A DNA stretch of 13,647 bases from Actinomycetota bacterium (GTDB lineage Bacteria > Actinomycetota > Actinomycetes > Streptosporangiales > Streptosporangiaceae). Each line of letters starts with the position of its first letter. The first letter of the stretch is position 1. Where the stretch lies: the NCBI GenBank assembly GCA_003168295.1, contig PMST01000630.1:6785-20431 (forward strand), given 5' to 3'. The notes under the pieces were generated by a model, which was given only the letters and a program-made list of their open reading frames with translations, was not told the origin of the DNA and did no database searches. Of this stretch, positions 6,085-13,647 are shown piece after piece. The translations under genes were made by a program, and so were the position numbers.

Positions 6085-7871
6085 ATGATCTGACCCCGTC
6101 CAGCCCGGCTGGTCAGCAGGTAGCTGACAGTCAGGTGGCACGACATCTGTTCCAGATCCAAGAGGTGACCGGAAACGTCACCGTTAATTCCGCGTCGGTT
6201 GTGCGCTCGCGGTATCTGGAGCACGTCAGGGAGATCGCCCCGCTGGAATTGCTCGACCGTGATGAGGAGCTTGCGGAACTAGCGGCGTTCTGCCAGGAGC
6301 CGGACCGGGGCCCGTACGTGTGGTGGCGGGCGGCCGCGTGGACCGGCAAGTCCGCGCTGATGGCCTCGTTTGTGTTGCGCCCGCCACCCGGCGTTCATGT
6401 GGTGCCGTTCTTCGTGACCGCACGCTATGCCGGTCAAGACGATCGGCTCGCGTTTACTGAGGTCGTACTGGAGCAACTCGCCGAGGGGCTCAGGCAGCCG
6501 ATGCCCGCCTTTCTGACGCCTGCGACCCGCGAGGCCCACCTGAAAGGCATGCTGGCCGAGATGGCCGGGAAGTGTCAGAGCCAAGGTGAGCGACTGGTTT
6601 TGCTGGTTGACGGCCTGGATGAAGACCGCGGGGTGACGACCAGCCCTGACGCCTACAGCATCGCCGCGTTGCTTCCGGCACGACCAGTCTCGGGACTTCG
6701 GGTTATTGTCGCGGGGCGGCCAGATCCTCCGATTCCTGAAGACGTACCCGACGATCACCCGTTGCGTGATCCGGGAATCGTTCGGGTGCTCGGCCGGTCG
6801 CGCTGGGCAGAGGCGGCCGGGGCCGACATGCGGCGCGAGCTAAACCGGCTGACGCGCGGTAACCGCGCCGAGCGGGACCTGCTGGGCCTGGTGACTGCGT
6901 CCGGCGGTGGTCTCAGCGGTACTGACCTGGCCGAATTGACTGGCGGACGGTTCGTTGAGATCGAGGAGAGTCTGCGTACCGTGGCCGGCCGGACCTTCAC
7001 GACCCGGGCCAGCCGGTATCAGCCGGGCACAGCACCGCCCGTATACGTCCTGGGGCACGAGGAACTTCAGATAGCCTCGGCGGCGTCCCTGGGTGAAGAT
7101 CGTCTGGCCGGCTACCGGCAGCAACTTCACAGCTGGGCCGATAGCTACCGGGACAGAGGCTGGCCGGAAGGAACGCCGGAGTACCTGCTCCGCGGTTACT
7201 ACAGCTTGCTGCACGCTACCGCGGATATCCCGAGGATCATCGCCTGTGCCATTGACGAGGCTCGTCACCAGAGGATGCTAGGCGTCACAGGGGCTGACAC
7301 CGCCGCACTCGCGGAAATTACCCAGGCCCAGGATGTCCTGTTCAGGCTTCCCGAACCCGAGTTGCTGACCATGGCCAGACTGGCTGTCCGCCGGACTAGC
7401 ATCACCGAGCGCAACGCCAGCATCCCGGCCACCCTGCCGGCGCTGTGGGCCAGCCTGGGCCAGCCCGCACGCGCAGAGGCGCTCGCACTGGCCATTCCCG
7501 GCCATGATCGGCGGGCGCAGGCACTAGCCGCCCTGGTGGGCGCGGTCGCTGCTCGCGGTGACCTCGAACGGGCCGAGTCCCTGGCCGAAGCCATCGAAGT
7601 CCCGAGACTGCAGGAAGACGCCCTGATAGTGCTGGCGGTGGCAGCGGCGCGGGCCGGTGACCATCAGCGGGCACGCAGAATCGCCGCGGCTGTGCCGGCG
7701 CGCCGGCGGCCTCGGCTGGCCCAGGCGGTGCCCAGCCCGGCAGGCGAGGCTGACACTGCCGGGACCGCTGCGCCCGCTGAACTCGTGCCGGGTGGCATGA
7801 GCGTCGCCGTCCAGTCAGCAAAGGAGCTGACGGCTTCCACGGCGGCCGCGGTGGCCGTCTGGGAAACGTAG
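6081..7871 (+). CDS. STAND-type NTPase (N-terminal part of an interrupted gene)
   Basis: A 596-residue product starts at ATG 6081-6083, overlapping the upstream stop. Residues 12-35 carry the motif shared with the membrane protein. A P-loop follows at about 83-91 (R-A-A-A-W-T-G-K90-S91), an A-W-x-G-K-S variant found in actinobacterial STAND proteins. Walker B is at about 171-181 (V-L-L-V-D177-G-L-D180-E181). The strand R-V-I-V-A-G-R-P-D matches the sensor region. A winged-helix-like segment follows (L-L-G-L-V-T-A-S-G-G-G-L-S). From about residue 450, alpha-helical repeats begin with the A-x-G-D-x-x-R-A pattern. STAND proteins are signal-sensing switches: the repeats bind a trigger, the NTPase oligomerises, and an effector is engaged. 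TAG at 7869-7871 cuts the repeat region. The reading frame resumes in +1 phase downstream, so this is probably one piece of a protein of about 1270 residues. Confidence 0.8.
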   Translation: MNDLTPSSPAGQQVADSQVARHLFQIQEVTGNVTVNSASVVRSRYLEHVREIAPLELLDRDEELAELAAFCQEPDRGPYVWWRAAAWTGKSALMASFVLRPPPGVHVVPFFVTARYAGQDDRLAFTEVVLEQLAEGLRQPMPAFLTPATREAHLKGMLAEMAGKCQSQGERLVLLVDGLDEDRGVTTSPDAYSIAALLPARPVSGLRVIVAGRPDPPIPEDVPDDHPLRDPGIVRVLGRSRWAEAAGADMRRELNRLTRGNRAERDLLGLVTASGGGLSGTDLAELTGGRFVEIEESLRTVAGRTFTTRASRYQPGTAPPVYVLGHEELQIASAASLGEDRLAGYRQQLHSWADSYRDRGWPEGTPEYLLRGYYSLLHATADIPRIIACAIDEARHQRMLGVTGADTAALAEITQAQDVLFRLPEPELLTMARLAVRRTSITERNASIPATLPALWASLGQPARAEALALAIPGHDRRAQALAALVGAVAARGDLERAESLAEAIEVPRLQEDALIVLAVAAARAGDHQRARRIAAAVPARRRPRLAQAVPSPAGEADTAGTAAPAELVPGGMSVAVQSAKELTASTAAAVAVWET

Positions 7872-9780
7872 CGGGCCTGGCGCACTGGCCCACAGCGATG
7901 GTAACCCGAGGCAGCACGCACAGGTACTGACTACCTTGGTGCGCGAGGTGGCCTCAGCGGGCGAATACGGGCAGGCCGAAAGGCTAGCCGGCTCGATCGG
8001 TACGTCAGCGGGCCGGGCGGATGCCCTGGTGGAGGTAGCGCTGGCTGCGGCTGCTTCCGGCGCCTTCGCGCAGGCCGAGAAGACGGCACGGGCGATTAAC
8101 AGGCCCGCGCAGCGGGAGCGGGTGCTGAAGCAGCTGGTGCCGGCCATGGCGGCCGGCGGGGATTTTGAGCGCGCCGTGGCCCTGGCCGGTGTGCTCCGGA
8201 GCCCGGTCGCACACGCCGGGACGCTGATGTGGGTGGTACGGACAGTGGCTGCTGCCGGGGATTTCACCCGAGCCACGTCCCTGGCCAGCAGCATCAGCGC
8301 TCCCGGCCCGCGTGCTGAAGCACTGACGGCGTCGCGGAGGCACTCGTCGCCTCCGGGGACGCCGACGGCGCCAGCCTGCTGGCCCTGCAAGCCGAGTCGG
8401 CGAGCCGGACCGCGATCGACTCAGAACGCCGCGCCGAGGTGCTGACGTCTCTGGCGCTGGCCATAGCCGCGGCGGGCGACGTCAGGCGCGCCGAAGCGGC
8501 CGCTGTTGCCATCGCTGCCGACCCCGTGCGGCGCGCCGAGGCGCTGACCGCGTTGCTTGAGGCCCTCGCGGCTGCCGGGAATTGGGCCGGGGCCGCGGCG
8601 GTGGCCGGTGCCATCAGAAGCCCAGTCCGGCGAACTGACGCACTGACGTTCCTCGCGCAGGCGATGGCTGCGGCCGGACGCGCGGAAGAGGCGGTGACGC
8701 TGGCCAAGCAGGCGGCTACGGTCGCGACGGCCATCACCGGGCGGCGCCGGCAGGAGAAGGCGATGGCGGCCGCGGCCACGGTGATGGCGGTGGCCGGGGA
8801 CTTTGACGGATCCGAAGCCTTGGTGCGCGCTATCACGGGCTGCTACCGGCGATCGCGGGCGCTGGCGGACACCGCGCAGGCGGCCGCTGCGGCGGGGAAC
8901 CTGGAGAGGGCACGAGATCTTGCCCTGCAGGCCGCCGAGGCGACTCGTGCGATCGCTGACCAGGTCCGCCGGGAGGCAGCGCAGATGTCCGCGGTACAAG
9001 CTCTGACCGCCGTCGGCGACTTCGAGCGAGCGGAGGCGCTCATTTCCGCGGGCACCCACCAGCCGCAGAGGTCGGTGGCGCTGGCGGCGCTGGCACAGGC
9101 GGCAGCCGCAGCCGGGAACCTGGAGCAGGCCAAGACGCTGGTGCGGCGGGCCGCCGATCAAGTTGACGACGTCATCCCCTACCGGCCGTCCTGGCTGCTG
9201 ATTCCTCTCGCGCAGGCGGCGGCCGCGGCGGGGGAGTATGACCTGGCCGCGACCATGGCCGGTGCGGTGGCCGATCTCGCCCAGCGGATGGAAGCGCTGA
9301 TCAACCTGGTAAAGACCGCTGCTGCGGCCGGTGACTATGAGCGCGCCCAGGCGTTCGCGGACGCCAGCAGCTGCGGTATCGGAAGATCCAAGGCGTCAAT
9401 GCTGATGACCGTGGTCTGGGCGGCGAGCAGCGTCGGTGACTTCGAGCGGGCCCAGGCATTTGCACAGTCCATTCCTGGCCTTAAGAGCAGCTTGAGGTCA
9501 TCCGCCATGGCGGCTCTGGCTCAGGCGGCGACGGCGGCCGGGGAGTTTGACCTGGCCGAGGCCGCGGCGGGTGACATCGACGACAGCGGTCAGCGGGTAG
9601 CAGCCCTTGCTGCCCTAGCGAATGCTGTGGCCACGGCCGGCCACCTTGAACGGGCCAGGACGCTGGCTCAGCGGGCGGAAAAGACCGCCCGCGAAATGAC
9701 CGATCCCACCGAACAGGCGCGGGCATTCACGGCCTTGGCTGTCAAAGCCGAGCCGGCCCACGCCAGCTCGCTCTTGGCGT
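7430..9780 (+). repeat. About 20 tandem helical-hairpin repeats (protein level)
   Basis: Across the three frames of the interrupted NTPase gene I count about three units before the stop at 7871, about five between 7905 and 8440 and about 12 after that. Units are 32-34 residues with occasional 39-40 residue versions. At the DNA level they are diverged (no long identical tracts), so the array is old and should not recombine easily. Confidence 0.6.
7936..8445 (+). CDS. Helical-repeat segment of the interrupted STAND gene
   Basis: The open frame starts formally at TTG 7936, but coding similarity begins earlier, at about 7905 (G-N-P-R-Q-H-A-Q-V-L), with no ribosome site. That indicates continuation of the upstream gene rather than a separate start. 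It holds about four repeats of 33 residues with the pattern L-x2-A-x-A-A-A-G-x-F-x-x-A. From codon 8332 the sequence in this frame becomes low-quality (S-R-R-H-S-S-P-P-G). Meanwhile the other frame, from GTC 8331, continues the repeat (V-A-E-A-L-V-A-S-G-D). One missing G at about 8329-8331 explains this. The stop at 8443-8445 is therefore out of frame for the ancestral protein. Confidence 0.55.
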   Translation: MVREVASAGEYGQAERLAGSIGTSAGRADALVEVALAAAASGAFAQAEKTARAINRPAQRERVLKQLVPAMAAGGDFERAVALAGVLRSPVAHAGTLMWVVRTVAAAGDFTRATSLASSISAPGPRAEALTASRRHSSPPGTPTAPACWPCKPSRRAGPRSTQNAAPRC

Positions 9781-9905
9781 GCGCACTTACCGTAGGGGAC
9801 TGGACGGAACTGCTGGGAGTTCTCGCCCAGATCGAGCCGTCGGTCCTGATCGCTGTCTCGGACGAATATGTGACAGCACAGACCGGGGTGGCGAAGGTAA
9901 CTTGA
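8439..9905 (+). CDS. C-terminal helical-repeat array of the interrupted STAND gene
   Basis: A 488-residue frame starts formally at GTG 8439. Third-position G/C bias and repeat similarity in this frame reach back to 8331, so the GTG is probably not the true start. It consists almost wholly of about 12 tandem TPR-like helical hairpins. A 32-34 residue unit has the consensus L-A-x-A-A-A-A-A-G-x-x-x-x-A, a second helix and an R-x-x-A-L end. Several units (third, fifth, seventh and twelfth) are longer, about 39-40 residues, through an extension of the second helix. The last 45 residues diverge and cap the array before TGA 9903-9905. Such superhelices in STAND proteins recognise the trigger or hold the NTPase closed. 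Expressed alone it would be a soluble scaffold without an NTPase. Confidence 0.65.
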   Translation: MLTSLALAIAAAGDVRRAEAAAVAIAADPVRRAEALTALLEALAAAGNWAGAAAVAGAIRSPVRRTDALTFLAQAMAAAGRAEEAVTLAKQAATVATAITGRRRQEKAMAAAATVMAVAGDFDGSEALVRAITGCYRRSRALADTAQAAAAAGNLERARDLALQAAEATRAIADQVRREAAQMSAVQALTAVGDFERAEALISAGTHQPQRSVALAALAQAAAAAGNLEQAKTLVRRAADQVDDVIPYRPSWLLIPLAQAAAAAGEYDLAATMAGAVADLAQRMEALINLVKTAAAAGDYERAQAFADASSCGIGRSKASMLMTVVWAASSVGDFERAQAFAQSIPGLKSSLRSSAMAALAQAATAAGEFDLAEAAAGDIDDSGQRVAALAALANAVATAGHLERARTLAQRAEKTAREMTDPTEQARAFTALAVKAEPAHASSLLACALTVGDWTELLGVLAQIEPSVLIAVSDEYVTAQTGVAKVT

Positions 9906-9929
9906 CACGTCCTGTGCCAGGCTAGAAGC

Positions 9930-10709
9930 ATGGACGATTTTTACGGTGACCTAGGGCACGATTATGAGTGGCTCTTCCCGGATGAAACTGTCGGCAGGGT
10001 AGGCAGATTGGGCGCTACTTCGCCGGGAAGTCAAGCCCTCCTTGAGGTGGCGGTCAAGAACCTCGGCCCGGGAGATCCGGTGCTCGATTGCGCCTGTGGC
10101 ATCGGCGCAGATGCGATGGCGCTTGCCCGTAAGGGCTTGCTGGTCACTGCCACTGATGGCAGCCAGGCTATGGTCGCCGAAACCCGCCGGCGATCGGAGC
10201 AGTACGGCATCGCCATGACGGTGTCCTGGTCACTGTGGCAGGACCTGCCGAATCGAGTTCCCGGCCCTTTCGAACTAGCACTTTGTCTTGGCAATTCCCT
10301 CGTGCACACGGAAACTAGAACTAACAGGGTCGCAGCTCTTGAGGGCATCAGGAAGGTGCTTTCCCCGACCGGTACCCTGATCGTAGACTCCCGGAACTGG
10401 GAGCTGCTGTATAGCTCCCGGCCACGGATCGTTCCCGCCCGGCAGGTGATTGAGCGACGAGGACTGCGTTGCAACTCCCTTTACATCTGGACGATTCCTG
10501 ATGATTTCGAGTCTCCGTGCACCGCGGAGATCGTGCTTCTCTTCGAAGACGCTGACGGCCGGACTAGTTATCGTCGGCACGTAATCGACTTCGTTCCTTT
10601 CCGTCATGACGACCTGGCCGATGATATTCGCGCGGCGGGTTTCACTATCCGAGACAACTCTTACCAGCCAGATAGCAATTTCTATGCCATCGCCGCAGCC
10701 GTCGCCTAA
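9930..10709 (+). CDS. SAM-dependent methyltransferase, glycine N-methyltransferase-like
   Basis: This is a 259-residue class I methyltransferase from ATG 9930-9932. Motif I is V51-L-D-C-A-C-G-I-G-A60, which forms the SAM loop. The acidic residue after strand 2 is D76. The segment L-A-L-C-L-G-N-S-L-V-H at about 116-126 resembles the C-L-G-N-S stretch of bacterial glycine/sarcosine N-methyltransferases. The N-terminus F-Y-G-D-L-G-H-D-Y-E also resembles that group. The substrate is not proven; another small amine or a different small molecule is possible. It follows the repeat gene by 24 bases on the same strand, so the two may be co-transcribed, although the ribosome site is weak. Codon use is less G/C-biased at third positions than in neighbours, which hints at a different origin. 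Confidence 0.8.
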   Translation: MDDFYGDLGHDYEWLFPDETVGRVGRLGATSPGSQALLEVAVKNLGPGDPVLDCACGIGADAMALARKGLLVTATDGSQAMVAETRRRSEQYGIAMTVSWSLWQDLPNRVPGPFELALCLGNSLVHTETRTNRVAALEGIRKVLSPTGTLIVDSRNWELLYSSRPRIVPARQVIERRGLRCNSLYIWTIPDDFESPCTAEIVLLFEDADGRTSYRRHVIDFVPFRHDDLADDIRAAGFTIRDNSYQPDSNFYAIAAAVA

Positions 10710-10800
10710 GTGAGATCCGCTGCCGCAACCGCAAACCCGTGAGCCGAAGAACCTAGCCACGAACTCTGCGAGCGTCGGCGTCGGTCGCCGTGCGCGCCGG

Positions 10801-10806
10801 TACCGT
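10801..10806 (+). promoter_or_regulatory. Candidate -10 box for leaderless decarboxylase transcript
   Basis: TACCGT fits the TANNNT actinobacterial -10 pattern and ends seven bases before ATG 10814. No Shine-Dalgarno sequence precedes that ATG, so transcription may start at or next to the start codon. No clear -35 box is visible. Confidence 0.35.
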
Positions 10807-10813
10807 TTGCGGC

Positions 10814-12220
10814 ATGACTGCTCAGGATTCTGCTGGTGGGCACCTTGCGCCAGATAGCGGCGCCGCTCTGGCGGGCCGTCCCGCTCTTTTGGAGGATGCC
10901 TGCCAGCGGGCGCTGGCCTACCTGGGGACGCTGGCGGAGCGGCGCGTCGCCCCGGCCGCCGACGCCGTGGCCGCGCTGGGTCGGCTCGATTTCGCGTTGC
11001 CTGGCCCAGGCTTGGCCGCCCCTGACGTGCTTTCCATGCTGGATGACCTCGGCTCGCCTGCCACGGTGGCGAGCGGTGGCCCGAGATACTTCGGATTCGT
11101 CACCGGCGGGGCGTTGCCGGTCGCGCAGGCTGCCGCCTGGCTTTCCGTCGCGTGGGACCAGAACGCGGGTCTGAAGGTGATGTCTCCGACAGCCACGCTG
11201 CTCGATGCCGTGGCGCTGCGCTGGGCGGCCGAGTTGCTCGGCTTGCCGCCCGGGACCGGCGGCTGCTTCGTCACCGGCGCCACCATGGCCAACGCCACCT
11301 GCCTGGCCGCAGCCAGGGACGCGGTGCTCACCAGGCACGGATGGGACGCGGCCGGGCAGGGGCTGGTCGGCGCGCCGCCGGTGACGGTCGTGGTCGGGGC
11401 CGAGGTGCATACGACCGTCCGCAAAGCGCTCGGCCTGGTCGGCCTGGGCCGTGACCGGGCGACGGTCCTGCCCGTAGACCGTCAGGGCCGGATCGAGGCC
11501 CGCGCCCTCCCGGCGCTGGCCGGCCCGGCGCTGGTGTGCCTGCAAGCCGGCAATGTCAACAGCGGGGCCAGCGACCCGTTCGTCCCGCTGATCAGCTGGG
11601 CACGTGATCACGGCGCCTGGGTTCACGTCGATGGTGCCTTCGGGCTCTGGGCGGCGGCGGCGCCCGCCACCGCCGCGCAGGTCACGGGCTTCGCCGAGGC
11701 CGACTCCTGGGCCACCGACGCCCACAAGTGGCTCAACACCACCTACGACTGCGGCATCGCGCTAGTCCGCCATCCGGCCGACTTGCGGTCGGCCATGGCC
11801 GCGCCGGCCGCCTACCTCCCTTCTGACGCAGGCCGGGAGCCCATGCACTTCTCGCCCCAATCCTCCCAGCGGGCCAGGGGCGTCGAGGTATGGGCGGTGC
11901 TGGCCACCCTCGGCCGCGACGGCGTCGCCCAGCTCGTGGACAGAACCTGCCGGCTGGCCCGCCGCTTCGCCGACGGCATGCGCGAAGCGGGCTACGACGT
12001 GCTGAACGATGTCGTCCTCAACCAGGTGGTCGTGGACTTCGGCGATCCCGCGCGCACCGACGCGGTCATTACCGCGGTCCAGCAGGGAGGCACCTGCTGG
12101 TGCGGCCCGACCACCTGGCGCGGTCGCAAGGCGATGCGGGTCAGCGTCAGTTCCTGGAACACCACCGAGGACGACATCGACCAGAGCATCGCCGCCATCC
12201 GGGCCAGCACCCCGCAGTAG
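10814..12220 (+). CDS. PLP-dependent group II decarboxylase/aminotransferase-like protein
   Basis: The protein is 468 residues from ATG 10814; a GTG at 10790 would add eight unconserved residues. It has the fold-type I PLP enzyme layout of the aromatic amino acid/glutamate decarboxylase group. The Schiff-base lysine is K305 in T-D-A-H-K-W-L-N, the cofactor-nitrogen aspartate is D273 in H-V-D-G-A-F-G, and the ring-stacking histidine is H199 in E-V-H-T-T-V. The phosphate-binding stretch is T-G-A-T-M-A-N. The N-terminal S-G-G-P-R-Y-F-G-F-V-T-G-G matches the substrate-side loop of this group. It should decarboxylate an amino acid in the cytoplasm. Which amino acid cannot be told, and some relatives are annotated as aspartate aminotransferase family or as threonine/tyrosine decarboxylases. 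It is convergent with the hydrolase at 12248-13072, and no terminator is evident in the 27-base gap. Confidence 0.87.
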   Translation: MTAQDSAGGHLAPDSGAALAGRPALLEDACQRALAYLGTLAERRVAPAADAVAALGRLDFALPGPGLAAPDVLSMLDDLGSPATVASGGPRYFGFVTGGALPVAQAAAWLSVAWDQNAGLKVMSPTATLLDAVALRWAAELLGLPPGTGGCFVTGATMANATCLAAARDAVLTRHGWDAAGQGLVGAPPVTVVVGAEVHTTVRKALGLVGLGRDRATVLPVDRQGRIEARALPALAGPALVCLQAGNVNSGASDPFVPLISWARDHGAWVHVDGAFGLWAAAAPATAAQVTGFAEADSWATDAHKWLNTTYDCGIALVRHPADLRSAMAAPAAYLPSDAGREPMHFSPQSSQRARGVEVWAVLATLGRDGVAQLVDRTCRLARRFADGMREAGYDVLNDVVLNQVVVDFGDPARTDAVITAVQQGGTCWCGPTTWRGRKAMRVSVSSWNTTEDDIDQSIAAIRASTPQ

Positions 12221-12247
12221 AAAGCGAGCGCCCAGCCGCCGGGTCGG

Positions 12248-13072
12248 TCAGGATTGCAGCCAGGCCAGCAGGTCGGCGTTGATCGTCGCGGCCTCGGTGG
12301 TCGGCATGCCGTGCGGGAATCCGTGGTACGTCTTCAGCGTCCCGTTCTGCACGAGCTTCGCGGATAGGGGCCCGGAGTCGGCGTAGGGGACGATCTGGTC
12401 GTCATCGCCGTGCATCACCAGGACCGGCACACTGATCTTCTTGAGGTCCTCGGTGAAATCGGTCTGGGAGAAGGCCACGATGCCGTCGTAGTGTGCCTTC
12501 GCTCCGCCCATCATGCCCTGGCGCCACCAGTTCTCGATGATCGCCTCCTTGGGCTCCACGCCGGGCCGGTTGAAGCCGTAGAAGGGGCCCGATGCCAAGT
12601 CACGGTAGAACTCGGACCGGCCGGTGGCCACCTGGGCCTGGAGGCCGTCGAAGACGCTCTTCGGCAGGCCGCCGGGGTTGGCCTCGGTCTGCACCATCAG
12701 CGGCGGCACCGAGCTGATCAGGACTGCTCTGGCCACCCGGCTCTCCCCGTGCCTGGCCAGGTAGCGCACGACTTCGCCGCCGCCGGTGGAGTGCCCGACA
12801 TGGATGGCGTCCTGGACATCGAGATGCGCGGTCACCGCGGCTAGGTCGTCGGCGTAGTGGTCCATGTCGTGACCGTCACTGGTCTGCGTGGAGCGTCCGT
12901 GCCCGCGCCGGTCATGGGCGATGACGCGGTAGCCGTGCAGCAGGAAGAACAGCATCTGGGTGTCCCAGTCATCGGCCGACAGCGGCCAGCCGTGGCTGAA
13001 GACAATCGGCTGGCCCGAGCCCCAGTCCTTGTAGAAGATCTCGGTGCCATCGGTCGTCGTGATCGTGCCCAT
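12248..13072 (-). CDS. Alpha/beta hydrolase, non-heme chloroperoxidase/arylesterase type
   Basis: A 274-residue protein starts at ATG 13070-13072, with GGAGG about six bases upstream. The catalytic triad is S95 in G-H-S-T-G-G-G-E, D225 in H-G-D-D-D-Q-I-V-P and H254 in G-F-P-H-G-M-P. The oxyanion region H27-G-W-P and the signature [10 protein letters not shown] at 52-61 are those of cofactor-free chloroperoxidases and arylesterases, and the length (about 275) is exact for the family. These enzymes hydrolyse esters and, in acetate with peroxide, form peracids that oxidise halide. The in vivo substrate is unknown. There is no signal peptide, so it is cytoplasmic. Upstream, the dyad GCGTTAACGC at 13094-13103 may be an operator. 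Confidence 0.9.
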   Translation of the reverse strand: MGTITTTDGTEIFYKDWGSGQPIVFSHGWPLSADDWDTQMLFFLLHGYRVIAHDRRGHGRSTQTSDGHDMDHYADDLAAVTAHLDVQDAIHVGHSTGGGEVVRYLARHGESRVARAVLISSVPPLMVQTEANPGGLPKSVFDGLQAQVATGRSEFYRDLASGPFYGFNRPGVEPKEAIIENWWRQGMMGGAKAHYDGIVAFSQTDFTEDLKKISVPVLVMHGDDDQIVPYADSGPLSAKLVQNGTLKTYHGFPHGMPTTEAATINADLLAWLQS

Positions 13073-13224
13073 GCGCTGCCTCCGTTAGTCCAAGCGTTAA
13101 CGCCGAAGCGTCCGTATCCCCAGGCTAACTATCTTTCTGTGAGCACTCCAGGCCACTTGGCTATCGCCGCGATGAACCTAGGGAATCGGATCCCTGATGC
13201 CACTGACCCGTTCCCGGTGGCTGG
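13073..13224. promoter_or_regulatory. Intergenic gap with promoter of the hydrolase and 3' end of argG
   Basis: It holds the hydrolase ribosome site and a perfect 10-base palindrome GCGTTAACGC (13094-13103) about 20 bases upstream of its start, a plausible repressor site. Nearer argG, AGGGA and TCCCT flank six bases at about 13180-13195. This is a five-pair stem too weak to call a terminator. Confidence 0.3.

Positions 13225-13647
<423 letters not shown>

Noticed and set aside
8439..8445. Overlapping stop/start as a genuine gene boundary between the two repeat fragments
   Set aside because: Coding similarity and codon bias in the downstream frame extend about 108 bases before the GTG, so a frameshift explains the overlap better than two separate genes.
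10706..11725. 339-codon minus-strand open frame
   Set aside because: It is antisense to the PLP decarboxylase, which has its lysine, aspartate and histidine in place; composition is shadow-like.
13180..13195. Terminator hairpin between argG and the hydrolase
   Set aside because: The stem has only five pairs and no T run on either strand.

Overview
This is high-GC DNA with strong G/C preference at third codon positions, frequent GTG starts and actinobacterial gene families: a CarD remnant, a LysM/lysozyme-like secreted protein, a long-form argininosuccinate synthase and a STAND NTPase. It is almost certainly an actinomycete chromosome. I cannot name the genus from the sequence. I see no rRNA, tRNA, CRISPR array or complete insertion sequence.

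Left part (1-2300). The end of a STAS-domain protein is followed by a convergent hypothetical gene with a Cys/His motif (208-852). Next comes a decayed stretch. It holds the C-terminal piece of a CarD-type RNA polymerase-binding regulator (1071-1226), a complete RHH-antitoxin/Doc-toxin pair with two 11-bp direct repeats at its promoter, and a truncated P-loop ATPase (2035-2289).

Middle-left (2333-5125). A class C beta-lactamase-like serine hydrolase and a secreted LysM plus lysozyme-like wall protein are both on the minus strand. They flank a short stretch with what looks like the start of an SRPBCC gene, cut off after about 20 codons. A roughly 510-base divergent region follows, and part of it keeps coding-like composition.

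Centre (5638-9905) is the most unusual part. A 148-aa protein with two membrane helices overlaps, by ATGA, a STAND-type NTPase. The NTPase continues into about 20 short alpha-helical repeats. A 24-residue motif occurs twice in the membrane protein and once at the extreme N-terminus of the NTPase, in the same register. This suggests the two proteins dock through like-with-like motifs, as in NLR/effector pairs with amyloid-type signalling motifs. The NTPase gene is interrupted by two compensating frameshifts, so it is either a recent pseudogene, phase-variable, or affected by sequence errors. A SAM-dependent methyltransferase follows 24 bases downstream.

Right part (10814-13647). A PLP-dependent group II decarboxylase-like gene, possibly leaderless, is convergent with a chloroperoxidase/arylesterase-type alpha/beta hydrolase. 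The window ends inside argG. These look like ordinary metabolic genes flanking the accessory region.
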